Source: Chromatocurvus halotolerans
Lineage (GTDB): Bacteria; Pseudomonadota; Gammaproteobacteria; Pseudomonadales; Halieaceae
Direction of reading: 5' to 3'
DNA length: 64,000 nt
Assembly: GCF_004340525.1 (NCBI RefSeq)
Contig: NZ_SLWX01000002.1
Location: 124,001 to 188,000 of the forward strand
The notes under the pieces are model-generated. The model did not search any database. It was given only the letters and a program-made list of their open reading frames with translations, and was not told the origin of the DNA. The position numbers were made by a program, and so were the translations under genes. How positions within the stretch are numbered: position 1 is the stretch's first letter; each line of letters opens with the position of its first letter. This document shows positions 1 through 7,210 of this stretch, piece by piece.

Positions 1-391
1 CGGTGCCTTCGTGGCAGGCCAGGCAGGCTTCCTGTGTCTTGCGCCGGTTGCGCGGCTTGATCTGCAGGGGCCGGTGGAAATTGTCGGTGGTGAAGGCCAG
101 CGCATGGAAAAAACCGTTGTCTGCCTTGGTGATCCAGCGCCCCGCGAAGCCCTGACCGAGATGGCAGTCGTTGCAGGTTGCGACATTGTCGTGGCTAGAC
201 TGCAGCCAGCTGTCGTAGTGCTCCTGCATGACGTGGCAGTTCGCGCAGACGGCAGGGTCGTCGCGCAGGTAGGCCAGACCGTCGGCATAGCCCAGCGTGA
301 ACATGCCCACCCCGCCGAGGATACCGAGCGCCGCGGCGGTTGCAACAGCCAGTCTCCAGAGTGTGCGGTCCGTCCGCTGTCTGTCGGTCAT
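1..391 (-). CDS. nrfH: NrfH, cytochrome c nitrite reductase small subunit (partial, C-terminus outside window)
   Basis: NrfH is the membrane-anchored multihaem c-type cytochrome that passes electrons from the quinol pool to the periplasmic nitrite reductase NrfA. The ATG at 391-389 starts a protein with one N-terminal membrane anchor (about residues 12-34). It is followed by haem motifs CANCH, CNDCH and CLACH in the 130 codons that are visible. Between them lie the family-typical stretches VMQEHYDSW, SSHDNVATCNDCH, KADNGFFHALAFTTDNF and IKPRNRRKTQEACLACH, which is why NrfH is preferred over NapC/NirT. The fourth haem site and the end of the gene lie before base 1. NrfA would be expected just downstream on the minus strand. 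The AraC gene lies 20 bases upstream on the same strand. Confidence 0.88.
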   Translation of the reverse strand, partial: MTDRQRTDRTLWRLAVATAAALGILGGVGMFTLGYADGLAYLRDDPAVCANCHVMQEHYDSWLQSSHDNVATCNDCHLGQGFAGRWITKADNGFFHALAFTTDNFHRPLQIKPRNRRKTQEACLACHEGT

Positions 392-411
392 TCAACCGCT
401 CCGGCGCCTCA

Positions 412-1410
412 TCACAGGCCCTTACGGTAACTGTAGGGCGTGACGCCCGTCCAGCCCTTGAAGGCGCGGATGAACGCACTCGACTCCGAGAACCCGGCGC
501 GGTGGGCGATTTCCTCGATACTCAGACCGCGGCGGCCGAGGTAGTGCAGGGCGATATCGCGCCGCAGCTGGTTCTTGATGTCCTTGAAGGTGGTGCCTTC
601 ACTGGCAAGACGGCGACGCAGGGTCTGTGGGTGCAACTCCAGAGCCCCGGCAATCGTGTTCAGCTCTGGCATGTGCATGAGGTCCTGGCGGATCAACTCG
701 CGTACCTGGCTGGTCCAGCTGCTGCGCTCATACTGCAGCGTGAGCATGTTCAGCGCCGGATGGCGCAGAAAGCGTGCCAGGGTCTGCTCGTTCTGCAGCA
801 CAGGCTTGTCCATGAGCGAGCGCGCCAGCACCAGCGAGCAGACCGGCTGCTCGAAGCTCACGGGGTTGGCGAGGAACATCAGACGATACTCCTCGGGCTG
901 TGCCGCCGGCGAATAACTCAGCGTGGCGCGCTGTATCGGCAGGTGCTCCTGTACCAGCCAGCTGCCGAAGCGGTGTATGTTGAACAGGAACAGCTCGGCG
1001 ATGTAGGGATCGATGTCGCCATCAGCCACCCCGACCAGACGAATCAGGACACGTGCGTCCTCGACATGCAGCTCTGGCCGCGGCCCGAAGTCGAACAGGG
1101 AGTAGAAGCGGCAGTGACGATGCAGGGCCTGTCCCAGCGTCGTGGAACCCACGACCGCATGACACATCATTGCCCAGGTGCCCAGCGGCATGACACGCTG
1201 GCAGTAGCCCAGCGACTCATCCTGCATGGCGCGCATGGTGCTGATCTGCAGGTCGGCAAAGCGTTCAATCGAGATGCGCGCATCCCGCTCCTGCAGCAGG
1301 CGTGGTGAAATGCCGTTTTTGCGCAGCAGTGGCAGCGGATCAACGCCGCGGGTCACGGCATGCCTGAGAACGGCGCGCGCGAAATGCACTGAGATGGAAA
1401 GCTTGCGCAC
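412..1410 (-). CDS. AraC-family transcriptional regulator (arabinose-binding-like N-domain)
   Basis: DNA-binding transcription factor of 332 residues. The N-terminal two thirds match the PF12625 type of effector domain found in OruR/ArgR-like AraC proteins. The last ~100 residues are the double helix-turn-helix, seen as LHPQTLRRRLASEGTTF and IEEIAHRAGFSESSAFIRAF, followed by the usual GVTPYSYRK ending. Start is GTG at 1410; no in-frame ATG lies near it. It is divergent from the acyl-CoA cluster beginning at 1552 and directly upstream of nrfH. Proteins of this subfamily often control a divergent catabolic operon, so the acyl-CoA genes are the more likely target, but this is inference. The effector is unknown. 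Confidence 0.85.
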   Translation of the reverse strand: MRKLSISVHFARAVLRHAVTRGVDPLPLLRKNGISPRLLQERDARISIERFADLQISTMRAMQDESLGYCQRVMPLGTWAMMCHAVVGSTTLGQALHRHCRFYSLFDFGPRPELHVEDARVLIRLVGVADGDIDPYIAELFLFNIHRFGSWLVQEHLPIQRATLSYSPAAQPEEYRLMFLANPVSFEQPVCSLVLARSLMDKPVLQNEQTLARFLRHPALNMLTLQYERSSWTSQVRELIRQDLMHMPELNTIAGALELHPQTLRRRLASEGTTFKDIKNQLRRDIALHYLGRRGLSIEEIAHRAGFSESSAFIRAFKGWTGVTPYSYRKGL

Positions 1411-1551
1411 TGCTGTTTCCCTGCCTTGACGGCACCGGAGCGCCGGGTTGCGAGGCTGTCAGTTTGGGTCAAGTTTTTTGTCGGTGGCGGTCATTGTTGG
1501 CGCCGTGGGTGCTCACCATACTGCACACTTGCCCACAAATGGAGTTAACGC
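1411..1551. promoter_or_regulatory. Divergent intergenic region between the AraC regulator and the acyl-CoA cluster
   Basis: This 141-base gap separates the GTG of the AraC gene from the ATG of the acyl-CoA dehydrogenase, so it should hold both promoters and any AraC operator. A GGAG Shine-Dalgarno lies just before 1552. I see no convincing -35/-10 pair or strong inverted repeat. Confidence 0.4.
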
Positions 1552-2727
1552 ATGCTGCCAAGGCGCTTCACCGAAGAACAGACCATGTTCCGCGATGCCT
1601 ACCGAAAATTTCTTGCCGCAGAGATTGTGCCACATATGGAAGACTGGCGTGAGGCGGGTATCGTGGACCGGGACGCCTTCAGGCGCGCCGGCGAGCGGGG
1701 TTTCCTCATGGTCTGGCCCGACGAAAAATACGGCGGGATGGGTGACAACGATTTTCGCTTTGAGCAGGTCATCATCGAGGAAACCTGCTACGCCCGGGTG
1801 GGCGACTGGTACAACAGCCTGCACAGTCGCCTGGTCGGCCCGTATTTCACCCGCTTTGGCAGCGAGGAACAGCGAGCGCGCTTTCTGCCACACTGTGTCT
1901 CCGGCGAGTGCATTCTGGCGATTGCCATGACCGAGCCGGATGCCGGCAGTGATCTCGCAGGCATGCGCACATCGGCGGTTGAGGACGGCGACGACTGGGT
2001 GTTGAATGGCTCCAAGACCTATATTTCCAACGGCATCAATGCCGACGCCGTGATTGTGGCGGCGAAGACGGATCCGCAGAACAACCCGCATGCGATGACG
2101 CTGTTCATTGTCGAGCGGGGCATGCCGGGCTTTGAGCGCGGCCGCAATCTCAAAAAGATGGGCCTGAAGGCACAGGACACGGCGGAGCTGTTTTTCAACG
2201 ATGTCCGTGTGCCCAGGGCCAACGTGCTGGGTGAGCCCGGCAAGGGCTTCATTTACCTCATGGAAGGCCTGGCCGAGGAGCGCCTCATGGGTGCCGCTGG
2301 CTACATTGCATCGGCGCAGCTGTCCTGGGACCTGACGGCAGCCTTCGTGCAGGAGCGCAAGGCCTTCGGCAAGTCGCTCGCCGCCTTCCAGAATACGCAG
2401 TTCCAGCTGGCCGATCTGCGCACGCGGCTGGATATCACCCAGACCTACGTCGACCAGTGCGTCGAGGCTTTCAATGCCGGGGTTCTCACCGCAGTAGATG
2501 CGGCGAAAGCCAAGCTGGCCACCAGTGAGCTGCAGGTGGAGGCCGCGGAGATTGGCGTGCAGCTCCACGGCGGTGCCGGCTACATGGACGAATATCCCAT
2601 CAGCCGTCAATATACCGATGCCCGGATCTCGACCATTTACGCCGGCACCTCGGAAGTCATGAAGATCATCATCAGCCGCGACTGCCTGTCGGCGGATTAC
2701 GTGCCGTTCAACACGCGCAACTTCTGA
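1552..2727 (+). CDS. Acyl-CoA dehydrogenase (long-chain/branched-chain type)
   Basis: FAD-dependent enzyme that introduces the 2,3 double bond into an acyl-CoA, passing electrons to ETF. At 391 residues it has the full family length. FAD/substrate-loop motifs are visible (AMTEPDAGSDLAGMRTSA, KTYISNGINAD, ERKAFGKSLAAFQNTQ, QLHGGAGYMDEYP). The usual catalytic Glu of IYEGT is replaced (IYAGTSEVMK), as in the LCAD/isovaleryl-CoA dehydrogenase subgroup. That subgroup takes its base from a helix Glu, and a candidate is present in GLAEERLMG. It is the first gene of a five-gene cluster with short gaps. The substrate is not predictable from sequence; a branched or 2-methyl acyl-CoA would suit the racemase-like gene two places downstream. 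Confidence 0.9.
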   Translation: MLPRRFTEEQTMFRDAYRKFLAAEIVPHMEDWREAGIVDRDAFRRAGERGFLMVWPDEKYGGMGDNDFRFEQVIIEETCYARVGDWYNSLHSRLVGPYFTRFGSEEQRARFLPHCVSGECILAIAMTEPDAGSDLAGMRTSAVEDGDDWVLNGSKTYISNGINADAVIVAAKTDPQNNPHAMTLFIVERGMPGFERGRNLKKMGLKAQDTAELFFNDVRVPRANVLGEPGKGFIYLMEGLAEERLMGAAGYIASAQLSWDLTAAFVQERKAFGKSLAAFQNTQFQLADLRTRLDITQTYVDQCVEAFNAGVLTAVDAAKAKLATSELQVEAAEIGVQLHGGAGYMDEYPISRQYTDARISTIYAGTSEVMKIIISRDCLSADYVPFNTRNF

Positions 2728-2756
2728 AACAGCAACCCGTACAGGAAACAGATGCC

Positions 2757-3548
2757 ATGGAACTGAAAGACAAGGTAGCGGTAATCACCGGCGGTGCCTC
2801 GGGCCTGGGGCGCGCATCCGTGAAGCGTTTCGTCGGCCACGGTGCCAAGTGCGCCATCTTCGACATGAATGTGGAAAAGGGTGAGGCACTGGCGGCCGAG
2901 CTCGGGGACAACGTCATTTTCGTCAAGGTCAATGTCTCCGACGAGGCCTCGGTGCAGGCTGGCATCGCCGCCACCCTGGCCGCTTTTGGCGCCATTCACA
3001 TCAACTGCAACTTCGCCGGCATCGGCAATGCCATGCGCACCATGGGCAAAAAGGGACCTTTCCCGCTGGACGCCTTCAAGCAGGTTATTGACGTCAACCT
3101 CGTTGGAACCTTCAATGTGCTGCGCCTCTGCGCGGAAAAAATGGGGGAAAACGAGACCTTGACCCGGGACGGTGGTCGCGGTGTGATTATCAACACTGCC
3201 TCGGTAGCCGCCTATGAAGGCCAGATTGGCCAGGCCGCCTACTCCGCGTCGAAGGGTGGCATTGTCGGCCTCACGCTGCCGGTTGCCCGCGATCTTGCGG
3301 TCCTGGGTATCCGCGTGAACACCATCGTTCCGGGGTTGATTGCGACGCCGCTGATGATGGGAGGCGCTGAAGAGCTGACGCCGGAAATCTGGGAGCACCT
3401 GAAGCCCCTGGGCAGCCAGGTGCTGTACCCCCAGCGCCTGGGTGATCCGGATGAAATCGCCCACCTCGCCCAGATGATGGTTGAGAACGACTACCTGAAC
3501 GGCGAGTGTGTGCGGCTGGATGGCGGCATCCGTATGCAGCCCAAGTAG
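2757..3548 (+). CDS. SDR-family 3-hydroxyacyl-CoA dehydrogenase (type 2-like)
   Basis: NAD(P)-dependent short-chain dehydrogenase of 263 residues. The Rossmann glycine motif GGASGLGR starts near residue 12. The acidic residue after beta-2 (FDMN) favours NAD. The catalytic Ser-Tyr-Lys appear in INTASVAAYEG and YSASKGG. The sequence resembles the HSD17B10/3-hydroxyacyl-CoA dehydrogenase type 2 group, which oxidises 3-hydroxyacyl-CoA in branched-chain fatty acid and isoleucine breakdown. It lies 29 bases after the dehydrogenase and 28 bases before the CoA-transferase-family gene, so it is probably cotranscribed with both. Confidence 0.88.
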   Translation: MELKDKVAVITGGASGLGRASVKRFVGHGAKCAIFDMNVEKGEALAAELGDNVIFVKVNVSDEASVQAGIAATLAAFGAIHINCNFAGIGNAMRTMGKKGPFPLDAFKQVIDVNLVGTFNVLRLCAEKMGENETLTRDGGRGVIINTASVAAYEGQIGQAAYSASKGGIVGLTLPVARDLAVLGIRVNTIVPGLIATPLMMGGAEELTPEIWEHLKPLGSQVLYPQRLGDPDEIAHLAQMMVENDYLNGECVRLDGGIRMQPK

Positions 3549-3576
3549 AGTGGGAGACAGCAGCGTAGGAGGCAGC

Positions 3577-4719
3577 ATGGGACCGTTACACGGCTACACA
3601 GTCATCGAGCTTGCGGGCATTGGTCCCGCACCCATGGGCGGGATGATGCTGGCGGACATGGGCGCGGAGGTGATTCGCGTCGACCGTGCCGGCGCCGCCG
3701 ACCCGCGGCTCACCGAGCGGGTCAGCGGTCGCGGCAAGAAGTCGATCGTGATCAACCTCAAGGATTCGTCAGGGGTGGAAACCCTGCTGCGCATGCTGGA
3801 AAACGCCGATGTGCTGATCGATCCCTTTCGCCCGGGAGTCTGCGAGAAACTGGGTATCGGCCCCGACGTGTGCATGGCGAGAAATCCCCGGCTCGTATTC
3901 GCGCGAATGACGGGCTGGGGACAGACGGGTCCTTTGGCTCACACCGCGGGGCACGATATCAACTACATCTCCCTGGCGGGTGCCCTTTATGCGGTGGGGC
4001 CTGCCGGCGGCAAGCCTGTCGTGCCCTTGAATCTGGTGGGCGACATGGGCGGTGGCGGTATGCTGCTGGTCAACGGCGTGCTCGCCGCGCTGCTGGAAGC
4101 GTCCAGCTCAGGGCAGGGGCAGGTGATAGATGTTGCCATGGTGGACGGCACGGCACAGTCGATGTGGATGTTTCACAGCCTGCACTCTCTGGGTGCATGG
4201 AATGCGGACGAGCGCGGCGTGAACATGCTCGACGGCGGCGCGCATTTTTATGACACCTATGAGTGCGCCGATGGGGAATACATGGCCGTGGGTGCTATCG
4301 AACCCCAGTTTTACGCCGAATTGTGCCGTCTGGCCGAACTGCCCGCAGAGACCTTCGGTGACCAGAACAATGCCGCGGCCTGGCCGGCGATGAAGGCGCA
4401 GCTGGCCGAAGTCTTCCGGCGCAAGTCACGTGACGAGTGGTCTGCCCTGTTCGAGGGCAGCGATGCCTGCGTTGCACCGGTGCTGCGGTTTACCGAGGCA
4501 CCCGAGCATCCGGCAAACCGGGCGCGGGAGGTGTATATTGAGATCGATGGCGTGGTCCAGCCCGCTCCCGCACCGCGCTTTGCCCGCACCCCTTCGGCTG
4601 TCGGTCACGGCGCTCACGGTGCCGGCGAGGACACCCATGCCGTCCTTTCTGCCATGGGCTTCGGCGCGGAGGAGATTGATGCGCTGCACCGGCAGGGCGC
4701 CGTGACGATGCAGACTTGA
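3577..4719 (+). CDS. CaiB/BaiF family protein, alpha-methylacyl-CoA racemase-like
   Basis: Class III CoA-transferase fold protein of 380 residues. The N-terminus (ELAGIGPAPMGGMMLADMGA) and the HTAGHDINYISLAGALY segment, with its His and Asp, are typical of alpha-methylacyl-CoA racemases, which invert the C2 methyl centre of branched acyl-CoAs before beta-oxidation. The ATG at 3577 is chosen because TAGGAGG lies just upstream and homology begins here; a longer in-frame reading from 3508 would overlap the SDR gene. A true CoA transferase acting on a carboxylic acid cannot be excluded. The position within an acyl-CoA operon fits either role. Confidence 0.85.
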   Translation: MGPLHGYTVIELAGIGPAPMGGMMLADMGAEVIRVDRAGAADPRLTERVSGRGKKSIVINLKDSSGVETLLRMLENADVLIDPFRPGVCEKLGIGPDVCMARNPRLVFARMTGWGQTGPLAHTAGHDINYISLAGALYAVGPAGGKPVVPLNLVGDMGGGGMLLVNGVLAALLEASSSGQGQVIDVAMVDGTAQSMWMFHSLHSLGAWNADERGVNMLDGGAHFYDTYECADGEYMAVGAIEPQFYAELCRLAELPAETFGDQNNAAAWPAMKAQLAEVFRRKSRDEWSALFEGSDACVAPVLRFTEAPEHPANRAREVYIEIDGVVQPAPAPRFARTPSAVGHGAHGAGEDTHAVLSAMGFGAEEIDALHRQGAVTMQT

Positions 4720-4759
4720 CGGCACACTGACGCACCCTGATATCACAAGGAAACGAGGA

Positions 4760-5554
4760 ATGACGACATACGACACGGTATCGGTGGAGCGCCGCGGGGC
4801 GGTGGCCCTGCTGACCCTGAACCGGCCCGACAGCCTGAACGCGTTTGACGAGGCCCTGCGCCGCGACATGCTTGCGGCGGCGCTGGCGGTGAATGCCGAC
4901 AACGACGTGCGTGTCGTGGTGCTGACCGGTGCCGGACGCGCCTTCTGTGCCGGAGCCGATCTCACCGAGGTATCCTCCCGCGAGGAGGGTGGCGGCCTCA
5001 ATACCGAGGCCATGCTGAACACCGAGTACAAGCCGGCGGTGCTGGCGATTGCCGAAGCGCCCAAGCCCTGGATCTCCGCGGTCAACGGCGCAGCGGCGGG
5101 TATCGGCAGTGCCTTTGCCATGACCTGCGATCTCACGGTCATGGGACGCAGTGCCTACCTCTACCAGGCCTTCGCGGCGATCGGGCTGGTGCCTGATGGC
5201 GGCGCAACCTGGCAGCTGGTGCGCGTCCTGGGTCGCAAGCGGGCCTACGAAATGATGATTTCCGGCGAGAAAGTCCGGGCTGATCGCTGTCTCGAGCTGG
5301 GACTGTGCAACCGTGTTGTTGACGATGACGCACTGGTGGATGCCGCGATGGCCTGGGCGGAAGAACTGGCGGAGAAGGCACCGCTCGCGCTGCACTATGG
5401 CAAGAAAAGTCTGGCGCTTGCCGCAGAGAACGATCTGGCTTCGGTGATTTCCTCCGAGGCATCGCTGCAGCATATCTGCATCGACAGTAAGGACGCCGAG
5501 GAGGGCGTGCGCGCCTTTCTCGAGAAGCGCAAGCCGCAGTGGCGCGGCTGCTGA
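4760..5554 (+). CDS. Enoyl-CoA hydratase/isomerase family protein (PaaG-like active site)
   Basis: Crotonase-fold protein of 264 residues that would hydrate or isomerise a 2-enoyl-CoA. The oxyanion-hole segments are present (GAGRAFCAGADLTE and AVNGAAAGIGSAFA). Neither of the two hydratase glutamates is found: the first is within GIGSAFA and the second within QAFAAIGLVPDGG. The Asp of VPDGG is kept, as in PaaG-type isomerases, so isomerase or another crotonase chemistry is at least as likely as hydration. It lies 40 bases after the CaiB-type gene and is followed by a carboxyltransferase in the same direction. Confidence 0.87.
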   Translation: MTTYDTVSVERRGAVALLTLNRPDSLNAFDEALRRDMLAAALAVNADNDVRVVVLTGAGRAFCAGADLTEVSSREEGGGLNTEAMLNTEYKPAVLAIAEAPKPWISAVNGAAAGIGSAFAMTCDLTVMGRSAYLYQAFAAIGLVPDGGATWQLVRVLGRKRAYEMMISGEKVRADRCLELGLCNRVVDDDALVDAAMAWAEELAEKAPLALHYGKKSLALAAENDLASVISSEASLQHICIDSKDAEEGVRAFLEKRKPQWRGC

Positions 5555-5632
5555 CGTTCAACACCTGCCCGGTGGGCATTGGCGCGCGGGCAGGCCTGTG
5601 GCCGGTGGCTCGACCTGACCTCTGGATTGGCT

Positions 5633-7165
5633 GTGGCTGACGACAGTAAAGACGCGCTGCAGCAACTGCAGGCTCGCCTGGCGTTGACTCTCGATGAGTC
5701 CCGTGCCGAGGCGCGCCAGCGCCGCCACGCCAAAGGCTATCGGACCGCGAGAGAGAATCTGCATGATCTGGTGGATGACGGCTCCTTCCAGGAGTACGGC
5801 CAGCTTGCCGTGGCCGCCCAGCGCAGCCGGCGTGATTATGCGGATCTTCAGGTATCGACCGCCGCAGACGGTATCATTACCGGGACCTGTACCATCAATG
5901 CTGACAGCGTGGGTGCCGACAGGGCGCGCGCCGCCGTCGCGATCAATGACTACAGCGTGCTCGCCGGAACCCAGGGGTATTTTCATCACCGCAAGCTGGA
6001 TCGCCTGTGCGACGTGGCCATGCGTCACCGCCTGCCGGTAGTGATGTATACCGAGGGCGGCGGCGGTCGTCCCGGAGATACCGATGTCGCAACGCAGATA
6101 GCCGGGCTCAATCTGTCGTCGTTTGCGGCGTGGGCACGTCTGGCCGGAAAGGTGCCGCGTATTGCCGTCAGCAATGGCTATTGCTTTGCAGGCAACGCTG
6201 CACTGTTCGGCTGCGCCGACTTCCGCATTGCCACGCAGCAGTCCTGGACCGGTATGGCGGGTCCGGCCATGATCGAGGGGGGAGGCCTTGGCAGCTTCGC
6301 TCCAATGGACATCGGCCCCGTGAAAGCGCAACAGCGCAACGGCGTTGTCGATATTGTCGCGGCCGATGAGGCCCAGGCGACCCGCGTGGCCCGGCAGCTG
6401 CTTTCGTATTTTCAAGGCAATGCGGAGCGATGGGAGTGTGCCGATCAGGCGCAGCTGCGGTCGGTGATTCCCGCGGATCGCCGCTGGGGCTATCCCGTGC
6501 GCAGGCTGATTGAAGTGCTCGCAGACAGCGACACGTTTCTGGAGCTGCAGCGGGTATTCGGACGCGGCATCATTACCGGCTTTCTGCGCATCGAAGGCCG
6601 GCCGCTGGCGCTGATGGCGAGTGACTGCCAGCAGCTTGGCGGTGCGGTGGACGCGGAATCGGCGGACAAGGCGGCACGCTTCCTCAGCAGCTGTGGCGCT
6701 CTTGGACTGCCGGTGCTGTCACTGATCGATACGCCGGGGTTCATGGTGGGTCCGGATAGCGAGGCGGCCGGAGCGGTGCGCCGCATGTCCAGCCTGTTCA
6801 CCGCCGGCGCAGCGCTCGAGGTTCCATTGATTGCCATTTTCCTGCGCAAGGGCTACGGCCTCGGCGCCATGGCCATGGCCGGTGGTGGTTTCATGGAGCC
6901 GGTATACAGCGCGGCCTGGCCCTGTGGGGAATTCGGCGGCATGGGGCTGGAGGGTGCGGTGCGTCTTGGCTACAGCAAGGAGCTGGCGGCCGTCCCCGAG
7001 GGGGAGGCCCGGGAAGCCCTGTTCGCCAGACTTGTGGCGAAACTCTACCAGGTGGGTAAAGCCACGGAAGCGGCTGCCCATCTCGAGATAGATGCCGTCA
7101 TTGACCCTGCCGACACTCGCCAGGTTGTCCTGCGGGCACTGGATGCTGCGCTTCCCCCGGCATGA
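5633..7165 (+). CDS. Acyl-CoA carboxylase carboxyltransferase (beta) subunit
   Basis: Carboxyltransferase of the propionyl-/methylcrotonyl-/geranyl-CoA carboxylase type, with both crotonase-like halves in one chain (about 510 residues). The N-half has the conserved DDGSFQEYG region and a glycine-rich YTEGGGGRPGD loop. The C-half has PVLSLIDTPGFMVGPDSEA, RKGYGLGAMAM and EFGGMGLEGAV. The start is uncertain. GTG at 5633 gives the usual family N-terminus; TTG at 5579, behind GGTGGG, is the alternative. It transfers a carboxyl group from biotin, yet no biotin carboxylase/carrier subunit lies next to it, so its alpha partner must be encoded elsewhere. Confidence 0.87.
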   Translation: MADDSKDALQQLQARLALTLDESRAEARQRRHAKGYRTARENLHDLVDDGSFQEYGQLAVAAQRSRRDYADLQVSTAADGIITGTCTINADSVGADRARAAVAINDYSVLAGTQGYFHHRKLDRLCDVAMRHRLPVVMYTEGGGGRPGDTDVATQIAGLNLSSFAAWARLAGKVPRIAVSNGYCFAGNAALFGCADFRIATQQSWTGMAGPAMIEGGGLGSFAPMDIGPVKAQQRNGVVDIVAADEAQATRVARQLLSYFQGNAERWECADQAQLRSVIPADRRWGYPVRRLIEVLADSDTFLELQRVFGRGIITGFLRIEGRPLALMASDCQQLGGAVDAESADKAARFLSSCGALGLPVLSLIDTPGFMVGPDSEAAGAVRRMSSLFTAGAALEVPLIAIFLRKGYGLGAMAMAGGGFMEPVYSAAWPCGEFGGMGLEGAVRLGYSKELAAVPEGEAREALFARLVAKLYQVGKATEAAAHLEIDAVIDPADTRQVVLRALDAALPPA

Positions 7166-7210
7166 ACGCCGTGTCGCGCCGGCTGTGGATCCCTGTCGTG
7201 GTCACTGCGG

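Noticed and set aside
340-1308. Long open frame on the + strand (322 codons)
   Set aside because: It is antisense to the AraC regulator, whose family motifs are clear; the + strand product has no recognisable features.
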